Positions 1-5,676 of a DNA stretch of 5,676 bases are shown here, piece after piece (position 1 is the first letter of the stretch; each line of letters starts with the position of its first letter). Position numbers and translations under genes: made by a program. Location: NCBI GenBank assembly GCA_947461335.1, contig CANHLB010000128.1, forward strand, positions 1 to 5,676, given 5' to 3'. The DNA is from Burkholderiaceae bacterium. GTDB lineage: Bacteria > Pseudomonadota > Gammaproteobacteria > Burkholderiales > Burkholderiaceae. A model generated the notes under the pieces. That model saw only the letters and a list, made by a program, of their open reading frames with translations. It did not search any database and had not been told where the DNA came from.

Positions 1-212
1 ACTTCCTAAGCTCGGATTCTGGGTAACTCTGGGAGCTTGAGTAGTGACAACAGTTATCTGCTTTGCGAAACTTGCCCTTGTCATGAAGGCTTTTGGAATT
101 CAACATCTCTGAGTAATGGCCGTTACTGGCCGTAAGCAGACCCTCAGAGCAAAATACATCGTCATTGCCATTGAAAATGTGCAGTAATTGACTACACACT
201 TTTCAGTACCCC
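1..212. other. Gene-free left flank with short repeats
   Basis: I see no supportable gene here. On the minus strand one frame stays open from a GTG at 199-197 (or an ATG at 106-104) through the left edge, 66 codons without a stop. Its product is rich in Ser, His and Cys, matches no family I know, and has no ribosome binding site, so I do not call it a gene. The stretch holds an imperfect 16-bp palindrome at 112-127 (AGTAATGGCCGTTACT, one G-T mismatch per arm). It also has a tandem heptamer TGGCCGT at 117-123 and 127-133. The left flank may be the decayed end of something lying further left, but that is inference. Confidence 0.4.
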
Positions 213-234
213 AAGCGTTACTTAAAGTAACGCT
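213..234. repeat. 21-bp palindrome, left copy of a repeated pair
   Basis: Positions 214-234 form a perfect palindrome with 10-bp arms (AGCGTTACTT and its complement) around a single central A. With one more base on the left (213) it is an exact 22-bp inverted match to 506-527. The odd centre and long perfect arms could be a binding site for a dimeric protein, a cruciform or RNA hairpin, or an end of a small mobile element. Nothing in the window decides between these. Confidence 0.8.
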
Positions 235-428
235 CAAATAGCCAAACCTCACCTTTAGTCTCAAAAGTTAGCTTTTTGTGACTTTTAGGTCCCGTTAAGG
301 TTCTCTGGTTATGAGAGCAGAAGTCCAAAGAAAACCACTAGGATTTCAAGAGCTTACATCGCCTGTTTATCGGTGTGTGAGTATTTGTGTGACTAGATTG
401 ACAAGATCACAAGAGGCACTATCTGACT

Positions 429-449
429 CTTTGGTTTTCAAAACCAAAG
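429..449. repeat. 21-bp palindrome with single-base centre
   Basis: Arms CTTTGGTTTT and AAAACCAAAG are perfect complements around a central C at 439. The geometry (10 + 1 + 10) is the same as in the palindromes at 214-234 and 506-526, but the sequence is unrelated. A short T run follows at 452-456, so in RNA it might act as a weak terminator. The stem is AT-rich and partly self-closing at the centre, so I do not call it a terminator. Confidence 0.7.
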
Positions 450-454
450 GATTT

Positions 455-487
455 TTGGAGCAACCATCTAACACTTCGTTGTTCCAA
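455..487. repeat. Imperfect hairpin, 10-bp stem
   Basis: TTGGAGCAAC (455-464) can pair with GTTGTTCCAA (478-487) over 10 positions, with one G-T wobble and a 13-nt loop. It begins 5 bp after the palindrome at 429-449 and ends 18 bp before the one at 505-527, so it belongs to the same cluster of inverted repeats. Confidence 0.55.
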
Positions 488-504
488 GGTGGTTTTAGAG
501 GAGC

Positions 505-527
505 AAGCGTTACTTTAAGTAACGCTT
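505..527. repeat. 23-bp palindrome, right copy of a repeated pair
   Basis: A perfect palindrome of 11-bp arms around a central T at 516. Its inner 21 bp equal the reverse complement of 214-234, and also match that copy directly except at the central base. It lies 130 bp upstream of the yaiO-like gene and may mark the right end of the 213-527 block. Confidence 0.8.
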
Positions 528-540
528 ATATAGTAAGAGA

Positions 541-560
541 CTGCTTTCAACCCAAAGCAG
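541..560. repeat. Perfect 7-bp hairpin
   Basis: CTGCTTT (541-547) pairs with AAAGCAG (554-560) across the 6-nt loop CAACCC. No T tract follows, so it is not an intrinsic terminator in this direction. It sits between the 505-527 palindrome and the GC palindrome at 566-577. Confidence 0.6.
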
Positions 561-565
561 GCTAT

Positions 566-577
566 GGGGGTACCCCC
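566..577. repeat. GGGGGTACCCCC palindrome
   Basis: A perfect 12-bp GC palindrome, extended by one more C at 578, lies in otherwise AT-rich surroundings. Runs of the form GGGGGTA with CCCCC are, from memory, frequent near integrase-associated island junctions. That makes an old attachment-site scar conceivable, but there is no integrase or tRNA gene here to support it. Confidence 0.5.
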
Positions 578-597
578 CTCTAAAAACTACTAAAAGC

Positions 598-626
598 TTG
601 CATATACAGACTAAGCCACTTATTCT
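598..626 (+). promoter_or_regulatory. Possible sigma70 promoter for the polysaccharide genes
   Basis: A -35-like TTGCAT (598-603) and a -10-like TATTCT (621-626) are separated by exactly 17 bp. This would place transcription start near 633, some 24 nt before the ATG at 657. Both hexamers are imperfect (3 of 6 and 4 of 6 to consensus). The surrounding AT-rich leader contains other -10-like strings, for example around 638-643, so the exact site is uncertain. Confidence 0.35.
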
Positions 627-656
627 AATTAAAGTAATTATAAGTATTGAAAATAA

Positions 657-1460
657 ATGCCCAAAAGTTCAAATGCTATAAGAACGATCATTGCTGCGTT
701 GATTTCGCTTGACGTATGTGCGCAGGCAGAAAATCAGACGTATGAACAACTAGACAGACCCGCAATTTTCGACTCAAAGCCATATGCTGAAATTGGATCT
801 AGCTATGAGGGACTTACCAACGGATATGCTCCATGGCAAAGCCAGTATTTAGATTTAATGCTTCCACTCAAACAGAATGGCTTGGTTTACATTCAACTGT
901 TAAATGCCGAGCGATTTTCACAAGTCGATCAGTCCGCCTATCTCAATTATGCTTACCCATTCACATATGGTGTTATTAATGTTGAGGGATCAATTACTCA
1001 TAACCCCCAATTCTTAGCCCAAAATTTCTACGGAGCTGGTTGGAATGGAAAACTACCTTATCAATTCAACTATCTCATCTCTGGGCGCGAGAGCAGTTAT
1101 TTGGATGGAAGAACAAGCAATCAAAACTTAGGGTTTGATAAGTATTTTGATCAATTTAGACTGGCATATGCTGCCATTTACTCAACATTAAATAGCCAAA
1201 AAAGTGGTTGGTTAAGTAAATATCAAGCTCAATGGTTTCCCAAGAATAATCACCGCATTGGCCTATCCTACTCGACTGGTCATGAGCCTACAGTAGTTAA
1301 TGTAGGAAACCTTACTACTGTAGACACGCAGCAATATCAAATAGATGGTTTGTATTGGCTAACAAAGGAGGTGGGCTTAACTGTAGCAGCGTGGCACGCC
1401 AAACAAGGTAACTACTACCAAAGAAACGGGGGGCAAATTGGACTTCGATTGGCTTTCTGA
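657..1460 (+). CDS. YaiO-family outer-membrane beta-barrel protein
   Basis: A 267-residue protein with a Sec signal peptide: Lys3 and Arg9 before a hydrophobic stretch at about 10-21, then a probable cut after AQA at 22-24. The mature part has alternating aromatic and hydrophobic strands from about 43 to the end and closes with IGLRLAF. A terminal Phe on a last strand is typical of a BAM-recognised barrel. The pattern near 43-100 (AEIGSSYEGLTNG, APWQSQYL, then an RF in a strand) resembles the YaiO outer-membrane domain. In E. coli, yaiO lies near the glycosyltransferase gene yaiP, and a GT2 gene follows here too, so export or anchoring of a glycan at the outer membrane is the best guess; no YaiO protein has, to my knowledge, a firmly settled role. 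The ATG is the first possible start, because an in-frame TAA lies directly before it at 654-656. No clear Shine-Dalgarno is present, only an AT-rich leader. The last 23 nt overlap the next gene. Confidence 0.8.
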   Translation: MPKSSNAIRTIIAALISLDVCAQAENQTYEQLDRPAIFDSKPYAEIGSSYEGLTNGYAPWQSQYLDLMLPLKQNGLVYIQLLNAERFSQVDQSAYLNYAYPFTYGVINVEGSITHNPQFLAQNFYGAGWNGKLPYQFNYLISGRESSYLDGRTSNQNLGFDKYFDQFRLAYAAIYSTLNSQKSGWLSKYQAQWFPKNNHRIGLSYSTGHEPTVVNVGNLTTVDTQQYQIDGLYWLTKEVGLTVAAWHAKQGNYYQRNGGQIGLRLAF

Positions 1461-2115
1461 CCCACTTTTACTTTATGCACTCACACTAGCCGCCTTACTA
1501 TTTGGTGGAATTTTTATGCTGATACTGACCATCATCATTAAGCATGGAAGACGTATCAAAAGTCAAAAGATTCAAGACTATTTCGTGTCATTAATAAATC
1601 AGGCGAAAGAGTATCGCCTAGAAGGCAAGGGAATTAAGCATGAGCTTACATATATTAATAAACTGATTGAACTACACAAGAAAGATGTTGCCTATGGATG
1701 GGTTAGGCTATTGGAGCGGACACCAAAAAAGGATCGAGATCAGTTTATTGACATAGCAAAACAAACTAATATGCTCCATTGCATCCCCCATTGCCTGAAT
1801 GATGAAGGCATCGCTGAGAAATGTATTGCCTTAGAAGCAATTGGTCTTTCTAATTTTGATGGCTATACAAATGAAGCCAAAAAATATGCAATGCAAGAAG
1901 GCATCGCTCCGTATGCTTGCATTGCCTTATCTCGCCTTATTGGAAAAGATTCTCTCCCCCAGATTATTGAATCTTATAAAAAAGGAATTCTCTCTACAAC
2001 ACAAGCATTAGCAGCAATAGTAGAAATTCCACGCGACCAAATCATCAACTACATACAGGGCTCAACTCAAAAAACTTTCCCCACGCAACTTAGTCAGTAT
2101 TTGGAGTTCAATTAA
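1438..2115 (+). CDS. Membrane-anchored HEAT-like repeat protein
   Basis: A 225-residue protein with one N-terminal membrane helix (about 10-36, followed by the basic KHGRRIKSQK). The rest is a soluble, all-helical domain that should face the cytoplasm. Residues about 66-205 look like a short alpha-solenoid of HEAT type: the paired helices around EKCIALEAIGL (127-137) and YACIALSRLIG (159-169) have the Ala/Leu spacing of such repeats. No catalytic motif is visible. The start is taken as TTG at 1438: it is the first start codon after the in-frame stop at 1384-1386, a G run at 1428-1433 lies just upstream, and the next ATG (1516) would fall inside the membrane helix. It overlaps the yaiO-like gene by 23 nt in another frame, which suggests coupled translation. 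Its stop abuts the glycosyltransferase start. HEAT-like proteins beside this GT2 family are, from memory, recurrent. A scaffold or regulatory partner of the synthase is inferred; the function is unknown. Confidence 0.7.
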   Translation: MDFDWLSDPLLLYALTLAALLFGGIFMLILTIIIKHGRRIKSQKIQDYFVSLINQAKEYRLEGKGIKHELTYINKLIELHKKDVAYGWVRLLERTPKKDRDQFIDIAKQTNMLHCIPHCLNDEGIAEKCIALEAIGLSNFDGYTNEAKKYAMQEGIAPYACIALSRLIGKDSLPQIIESYKKGILSTTQALAAIVEIPRDQIINYIQGSTQKTFPTQLSQYLEFN

Positions 2116-3498
2116 ATGAACTTGACTAATATCTCTTCCGAGATTGTGCGGTTCATGGAATATTTTTTTCATGCTCACCTCTTAATTGCATTAATCACTT
2201 ACATTGTCGTGGCAGCGTTACTCAGAAAACACCTACGCCACCTTAAATATCGATCAATTAGCCATGAAAAAGTGCCGTTTGAGAAATTCAAAGCCCCAAA
2301 AATTAGCGTCATTATTCCGGTACATAATGAATCTTTGGGAATCGTAGAAAGCGTTAATGCAGCACTCTCCACCGATTATCCTAATTACGAAATTATTGTT
2401 GTTGATGATGGCTCAATCGACAAAACCCTTGCTCATCTTAAAGAACATTTCAATCTTGACAATCTCGCCCTAAACTCTTGCGCCACCATTAGCAATTCAC
2501 AACCAGTAGCAGCCTTTCAGTCGAAAACATTTCCGAATTTAACCATTATTCAAAAAGTACATACTGGCAAAGCTGACAGCCTAAATGTTGGTATTCAGCA
2601 TAGTCACGGAGAATATATTTGCTGCATTGATAGTGATTCGATTATCACGCCTGATGCCCTTAGAAAGCTGGTTATTAAATTTATCAATGAGCCTACGCTA
2701 GTTGCACTTGGAGGTGCCATCGCCCCAAGCAATGAAATCATAATCCGGAATGGGGAAATTGAAAGAAAGCGAAGCTCTCAGTCCATATTTGTAGGCGTGC
2801 AAATCATTGAATACCTCCGCTCTTTCACTTCATGGAGAACTGGCTGGTCTTATTTGGATGGGCTATTAATTATCGGCGGCGCTTTAACAGTATTTACTAA
2901 GGAAGCTGTTATTAAAGTTGGAGGCTATAGATCAGAGGCCTATTGCGAAGATCTAGAAATTATTCTCTCGCTGCATGAATACCACCTAAAGCACAACCTG
3001 CCTTATAAGATCTGGACCATTCCAGAAGTCATCTGCTGGACTAAGGTCCCTAGAACTAAAGTAGACTTAAAAAAGCAGCGTATTCGTTGGATGTGGGGCG
3101 CCTTACAAAGCTTAAGCTGGCATAAACAATTGATGTTTAACAAGAAGAGTGCTCTTATTGGCTGGTTCTCATTTCCGCACATCGTTTTCATTGAGGCTTT
3201 TGCCCCCATCATTGAGCTCTTAGGAATAATCTCGCTTTGGGTATGTATAGCATTAGGATTACTCTCCTATCCTTCGTTCTTGATATATGGTCTTTTGATC
3301 TACGCCATAACAGGGTTTTATTCTTGGTATGCAATTGCTACAAACGATAACTACATTAGCAGCTTTAATTCACTCAAACAAATATTGCGCTTGGGTGCAA
3401 TTGGATTAATTGAACCTATCGGCTACAGACAAAGAGATGCTTACTGGAGGATGATTGGGTGGTGGCGATGGTTACGAGGTAAATCTATAGAATGGTAG
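2116..3498 (+). CDS. Processive family 2 glycosyltransferase, polysaccharide synthase type
   Basis: A 460-residue inner-membrane enzyme expected to polymerise a nucleotide-sugar into a beta-linked glycan and pass it across the membrane, as PgaC, hyaluronan and cellulose synthases do. One helix lies at about 18-38. The cytoplasmic GT-A domain begins near 62 (ISVIIPVHNES) and carries DDGS (97-100), GKADSLNVG (151-159), the metal-binding DSD (172-174), the catalytic ED (278-279) and QRIRW (321-325), the QxxRW signature of processive enzymes. About three further helices follow between 348 and 408, and the tail GYRQRDAYW...WLRG is typical of the family. The roughly 50-residue gap between DDGS and GKADS is longer than in PgaC but, from memory, normal in the relatives found beside HEAT-repeat genes. 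GGAG at 2103-2106 lies 9 nt before the ATG, which follows the previous TAA directly and in the same frame. All catalytic motifs are intact. The sugar and the product cannot be told from sequence. Confidence 0.9.
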   Translation: MNLTNISSEIVRFMEYFFHAHLLIALITYIVVAALLRKHLRHLKYRSISHEKVPFEKFKAPKISVIIPVHNESLGIVESVNAALSTDYPNYEIIVVDDGSIDKTLAHLKEHFNLDNLALNSCATISNSQPVAAFQSKTFPNLTIIQKVHTGKADSLNVGIQHSHGEYICCIDSDSIITPDALRKLVIKFINEPTLVALGGAIAPSNEIIIRNGEIERKRSSQSIFVGVQIIEYLRSFTSWRTGWSYLDGLLIIGGALTVFTKEAVIKVGGYRSEAYCEDLEIILSLHEYHLKHNLPYKIWTIPEVICWTKVPRTKVDLKKQRIRWMWGALQSLSWHKQLMFNKKSALIGWFSFPHIVFIEAFAPIIELLGIISLWVCIALGLLSYPSFLIYGLLIYAITGFYSWYAIATNDNYISSFNSLKQILRLGAIGLIEPIGYRQRDAYWRMIGWWRWLRGKSIEW

Positions 3499-3596
3499 CC
3501 CCTTGGGCGTGAAATCAAATCCAATCTGGCCTGCCAGCCATACTAAATGATCGAAGTTATGTGACCCCTTTCGCTTTAATTACATCGTATGTGTAG

Positions 3597-3625
3597 CTGA
3601 CACCCAATAAAAAAGGGCATAAGAT
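3597..3625 (+). promoter_or_regulatory. Sigma70-type promoter for the small membrane protein and ATPase
   Basis: CTGACA (3597-3602, 5 of 6 to the -35 consensus) and TAAGAT (3620-3625, 4 of 6 to the -10) are separated by exactly 17 bp. Transcription would begin near 3632, leaving a leader of about 15 nt that just holds the ribosome binding site. It is the best promoter match I see between the two gene groups and suggests that the downstream pair is transcribed separately from the polysaccharide genes. Confidence 0.55.
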
Positions 3626-3636
3626 GAAACAGTGGA

Positions 3637-3641
3637 AAGGA
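3637..3641 (+). promoter_or_regulatory. Ribosome binding site deciding the ATG at 3647
   Basis: AAGGA lies 5 nt before the ATG at 3647. The frame is also open to a GTG at 3632, but that start would place the AAGGA inside the gene and coincide with the predicted transcription start, so the ATG is preferred. Confidence 0.7.
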
Positions 3642-3646
3642 AAAAT

Positions 3647-3901
3647 ATGAGTCTATTAAGAACATCTCTCATTGGCGGGATAAGCCTTTCAAGCCTGCAT
3701 TTTTTCTGGGTAATTCTCTTGGCATCTGGGTTTGCGCAATCAGCCTTGGATTTCATATTCAAACTTCATATGCTGAGCTCGCCATTTCAAGTACAGGCAT
3801 TTGATCTTGGGCTAGCTATGGGATTAATTGGGATCACATTTTTAATTGGATGTTTTTACGGCGCCCTCTTTTTCCTCCTTAAAAATAAGTTATCTTCGTA
3901 A
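3647..3901 (+). CDS. Small two-helix membrane protein of unknown function
   Basis: An 84-residue protein with two predicted membrane helices (about 5-28 and 55-78) joined by a loop containing DFIFKLHM (35-42), and ending in a short basic tail. From memory, uncharacterised proteobacterial membrane proteins share this plan: a Trp-containing first helix, an AQ..DFIF.LHM loop and a second helix. The resemblance is by eye only, and I can give no function. It is preceded by its own likely promoter and a good ribosome binding site, and its stop lies 3 nt before the P-type ATPase ATG, in the same frame. The position suggests a shared transcript and possibly a small accessory or regulatory subunit of the ATPase, as small membrane peptides are for some P-type pumps (KdpF, phospholamban). 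That role is inference. Confidence 0.7.
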   Translation: MSLLRTSLIGGISLSSLHFFWVILLASGFAQSALDFIFKLHMLSSPFQVQAFDLGLAMGLIGITFLIGCFYGALFFLLKNKLSS

Positions 3902-3904
3902 TTT

Positions 3905-5676
3905 ATGGAGGGTCTTACAAAATCGGAAGCAATTCAGCTCCAAGCAAAGTATGGGTTTAATGAGCTAGAAGTTGCAGATCAAAAAACTCTCTTTAAACTG
4001 CTTCTGCGAATATTGGCTGAGCCCACATTCGCCCTTCTCTTGCTGGCTGGATCGATTTACCTGGTTATTGGAAGAATTGATGACGCATTGATATTAATTG
4101 GATTCATTTGTATTTCAGTTGGAATTACGCTATTCCAGGAGCGAAAAAGTGAAAAAGCAATTAATGCACTCAAGGAGCTCTCAAGCCCCAGAGCGATTGT
4201 CATTAGAGATGGCATTACCCAAAGAATAGCCGGTAAAGACATTGTCGTTGGGGACATACTCATACTTGCAGAAGGGGACAGAATTCCCGCAGATGCCCTA
4301 TTACTTGAATCACATGACCTACTCGTTGACGAATCATTACTCACCGGCGAATCTGTGCCTGCTAAAAAGGATAGCGCTAATCAAGTCCATTCGGGTTGCA
4401 TGGTAATTCGGGGTAGCGGCATAGCCAGAGTTACCGCTATTGGCATGCAAACTGAGCTAGGCAAGATCGGAAGCAGTCTAAAGCAAATTATCGCTCTTAA
4501 AAGCCCGCTTCAGGAAGACATTGGGGTATTGATTAAAAGAGTTACGATCTTTGCGGTATCACTCTCTATTATCGTTCTAGCAATCTATGGATTCATGCAC
4601 GATAACTGGCTTCAAGGTGCACTGACCGCTATTAGCCTAACCATGGCGTTGCTGCCAGAAGAATTCACAGTTATTTTGACAGTATTTATGGCGCTTGGCG
4701 TTTGGAGAATAGCTCACCAAAAAGTACTTACCAGATATGCGCCCGTTATTGAAACACTGGGCAGCATCACAGCTTTATGCGTTGATAAGACGGGCACTCT
4801 AACCCTGAATAGGATGTCTTTAGAGGTTCTTGCAACCACCCAGAATATCTTGAAGCTTAGTTCAAAAGAGGATGAACTAAATCCATCACAAAAAGAGCTT
4901 CTAAGCTATTGCGTACTTGCAAGCGAAGCAAAACCCTTTGATCCCATGGAACAAGCCTTTCATGAGGGGCGTCATCTTGTTCCAGAACATATAAATCAAT
5001 ATGGTAACCATGAGTTGGTGCATGAATATGGCCTGAGCCCTGAGCTCCCTGCGATGACACACCTTTGGAAGTTGCCAGGCTCTGACGAATGCCTTGTCGC
5101 TATCAAAGGTGCGCCCGAGGCAGTGCTTAAACGCTGCAATTTGACGCAAACTCAGATAGCAGTAATTGAAAAACAAATTAAAGACCTTGCAACACAAGGA
5201 TTGCGCTTACTCGGCGTTGCAAAATCTCAATATACGAAGCAAAGCTCAAATTGGCCAGCAACCTTGAGCTCATTTGAGTTTACTTGGCTCGGTCTTGTGG
5301 GGCTCAAAGACCCCATTAGAGAAGAAGTGCCCGCATCCATTCAGAAATGTCAGAGAGCTGGCATTCGCGTACTGATGATTACTGGAGATCATGCAATCAC
5401 AGCTCAAGCGATCGCAAAGCAAGCTGGAATTGATAGTGCTAGTGTGCTATCGGGTAGTGACATCAACGCCTTAACAGATTTTGAGCTTCGCGAAGCAGTA
5501 AAGAAAACTTCTGTCTATGTTCGTATTAAGCCTGCCGACAAGCTCAGACTGGTAAAAGCGTTGCAAGAGAACAATGAAGTTGTGGCTATGACAGGTGATG
5601 GGGTTAACGATGCGCCTGCTCTAAAAGCGGCCCATGTAGGAATTGCGATGGGGCAACGAGGCACAGATGTTGCTAG
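3905..5676 (+). CDS. P-type cation-transporting ATPase, 3' end beyond window
   Basis: An open frame of 590 codons plus two bases with no stop; the C-terminal membrane helices lie outside. It pumps a cation using ATP through a phospho-aspartate intermediate. An N-terminal cation-ATPase segment (GLTKSEAIQLQAKYGFNEL) is followed by helices M1 and M2 (about 39-77). The actuator loop carries TGES (147-150). M3 and M4 (about 212-266) contain PEEF (251-254). The phosphorylation motif DKTGT is at 294-298 (Asp294), the nucleotide-binding KGAPEA at 401-406, and the hinge motifs TGDH at 493-496 and GDGVND at 564-569. All catalytic motifs are intact. PEEF in M4 places it in the broad MgtA/Ca2+-type group (COG0474-like), where relatives usually read PEEFPV; here the next residue is Thr255 in place of Pro. 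The ion is not predictable: Ca2+, Mg2+, Mn2+ and others remain possible. Heavy-metal CPC motifs and N-terminal metal-binding domains are absent. There is no clear ribosome binding site, so translation probably depends on the gene just upstream. Confidence 0.92.
   Translation, partial: MEGLTKSEAIQLQAKYGFNELEVADQKTLFKLLLRILAEPTFALLLLAGSIYLVIGRIDDALILIGFICISVGITLFQERKSEKAINALKELSSPRAIVIRDGITQRIAGKDIVVGDILILAEGDRIPADALLLESHDLLVDESLLTGESVPAKKDSANQVHSGCMVIRGSGIARVTAIGMQTELGKIGSSLKQIIALKSPLQEDIGVLIKRVTIFAVSLSIIVLAIYGFMHDNWLQGALTAISLTMALLPEEFTVILTVFMALGVWRIAHQKVLTRYAPVIETLGSITALCVDKTGTLTLNRMSLEVLATTQNILKLSSKEDELNPSQKELLSYCVLASEAKPFDPMEQAFHEGRHLVPEHINQYGNHELVHEYGLSPELPAMTHLWKLPGSDECLVAIKGAPEAVLKRCNLTQTQIAVIEKQIKDLATQGLRLLGVAKSQYTKQSSNWPATLSSFEFTWLGLVGLKDPIREEVPASIQKCQRAGIRVLMITGDHAITAQAIAKQAGIDSASVLSGSDINALTDFELREAVKKTSVYVRIKPADKLRLVKALQENNEVVAMTGDGVNDAPALKAAHVGIAMGQRGTDVA

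Larger units (their letters stand above)
213..527. repeat. Block bounded by perfect 22-bp inverted repeats, MITE-like candidate
   Basis: The left boundary (213-234) and right boundary (506-527) are exact reverse complements over 22 bp. Each boundary is also nearly self-palindromic, so the pair reads as direct repeats with one mismatch at the centre. The interior has no believable gene: the plus-strand 90-codon frame at 311-583 has no recognisable domain, has no convincing ribosome binding site, and runs through three hairpins and out past the right boundary. The size, lack of coding and inverted ends resemble a non-autonomous miniature element. I see no clear target-site duplication (flanks CCC on the left, ATA on the right), which weakens the transposon reading. 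A pair of regulator sites or a repeated intergenic palindrome are alternatives. Confidence 0.25.

Noticed and set aside
1..199. Minus-strand 66-codon open frame running off the left edge
   Set aside because: A frame this long without a stop is not rare by chance across six frames. The product is of odd composition (Ser, His, Cys), with no family match or ribosome binding site. It needs the sequence to the left to judge.
311..583. Plus-strand 90-codon open frame in the palindrome-rich region
   Set aside because: It has no recognisable domain and no convincing ribosome binding site, and its sequence is largely made of the palindromes at 429-449, 455-487, 505-527 and 541-560 and the GC block.
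2452..2544. Apparent insertion in the glycosyltransferase between DDGS and GKADS
   Set aside because: A longer linker here is, from memory, a normal trait of the GT2 relatives found beside HEAT-repeat genes, so it is not an anomaly.
3003..3212. Minus-strand open frame inside the glycosyltransferase
   Set aside because: It lies fully inside a gene with intact catalytic motifs on the other strand and has no domain of its own.
3498..3537. Two short hairpins after the glycosyltransferase stop (GCCC/GGGC at 3498-3508, CTGGC/GCCAG at 3526-3537) as a terminator
   Set aside because: The stems are only 4 and 5 bp and no T tract follows, so an intrinsic terminator cannot be supported.
3624..3650. Eight-codon leader frame (MKQWKGKI) with ATGA overlap to the small membrane gene
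   Set aside because: Its ATG lies in the predicted -10 and upstream of the predicted transcription start, so it would not be transcribed from that promoter, and it has no ribosome binding site.
3580..3762. Minus-strand open frame opposite the small membrane protein
   Set aside because: It overlaps the promoter and the start of the plus-strand gene, whose promoter, ribosome binding site and membrane helices are more convincing.
4057..4344. Minus-strand open frame inside the ATPase
   Set aside because: It is antisense to the actuator domain of a well-supported P-type ATPase; its Ser/Met-rich product is an antisense artefact.
4857..5197. Two overlapping minus-strand open frames inside the ATPase
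   Set aside because: Both are antisense to the nucleotide-binding domain and have no recognisable features.

Overview
The window looks like chromosomal DNA of a Gram-negative bacterium, most likely a betaproteobacterium of the Burkholderiales with fairly low GC (Polynucleobacter-like). That placement rests on general sequence style, an outer-membrane beta-barrel gene and remembered family resemblance; there is no rRNA or marker gene here, so it is tentative.

Layout. Positions 1-656 carry no convincing gene. The stretch is dense in palindromes and hairpins, including a perfect 22-bp inverted repeat (213-234 and 506-527) that brackets about 315 bp and could be a small non-autonomous element or a remnant. 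A possible promoter at 598-626 leads into three tightly packed plus-strand genes: a YaiO-family outer-membrane beta-barrel (657-1460), an inner-membrane protein with a HEAT-like helical domain (1438-2115, TTG start, overlapping the first gene), and a membrane-embedded processive family 2 glycosyltransferase (2116-3498, starting on the base after the previous stop). Together they look like a compact exopolysaccharide synthesis and export module: the glycosyltransferase polymerises and passes a glycan through the inner membrane, the YaiO barrel is a candidate outer-membrane component, and the HEAT-like protein is a candidate adaptor or regulator. No deacetylase, periplasmic TPR scaffold or c-di-GMP receptor is visible in the window.

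After a 148-bp gap holding a good sigma70-type promoter (3597-3625), a second plus-strand unit begins: an 84-residue two-helix membrane protein (3647-3901), then 3 nt later a P-type cation ATPase (from 3905) that runs off the right edge after 590 codons, before its C-terminal membrane helices.

The most interesting points are the YaiO/HEAT/GT2 module as an under-described polysaccharide system, the small membrane protein paired with the ATPase, the fact that both of these close gene junctions are in the same reading frame, and the palindrome-rich block upstream. I recognise no defence system, CRISPR array, RNA gene or intact insertion sequence.
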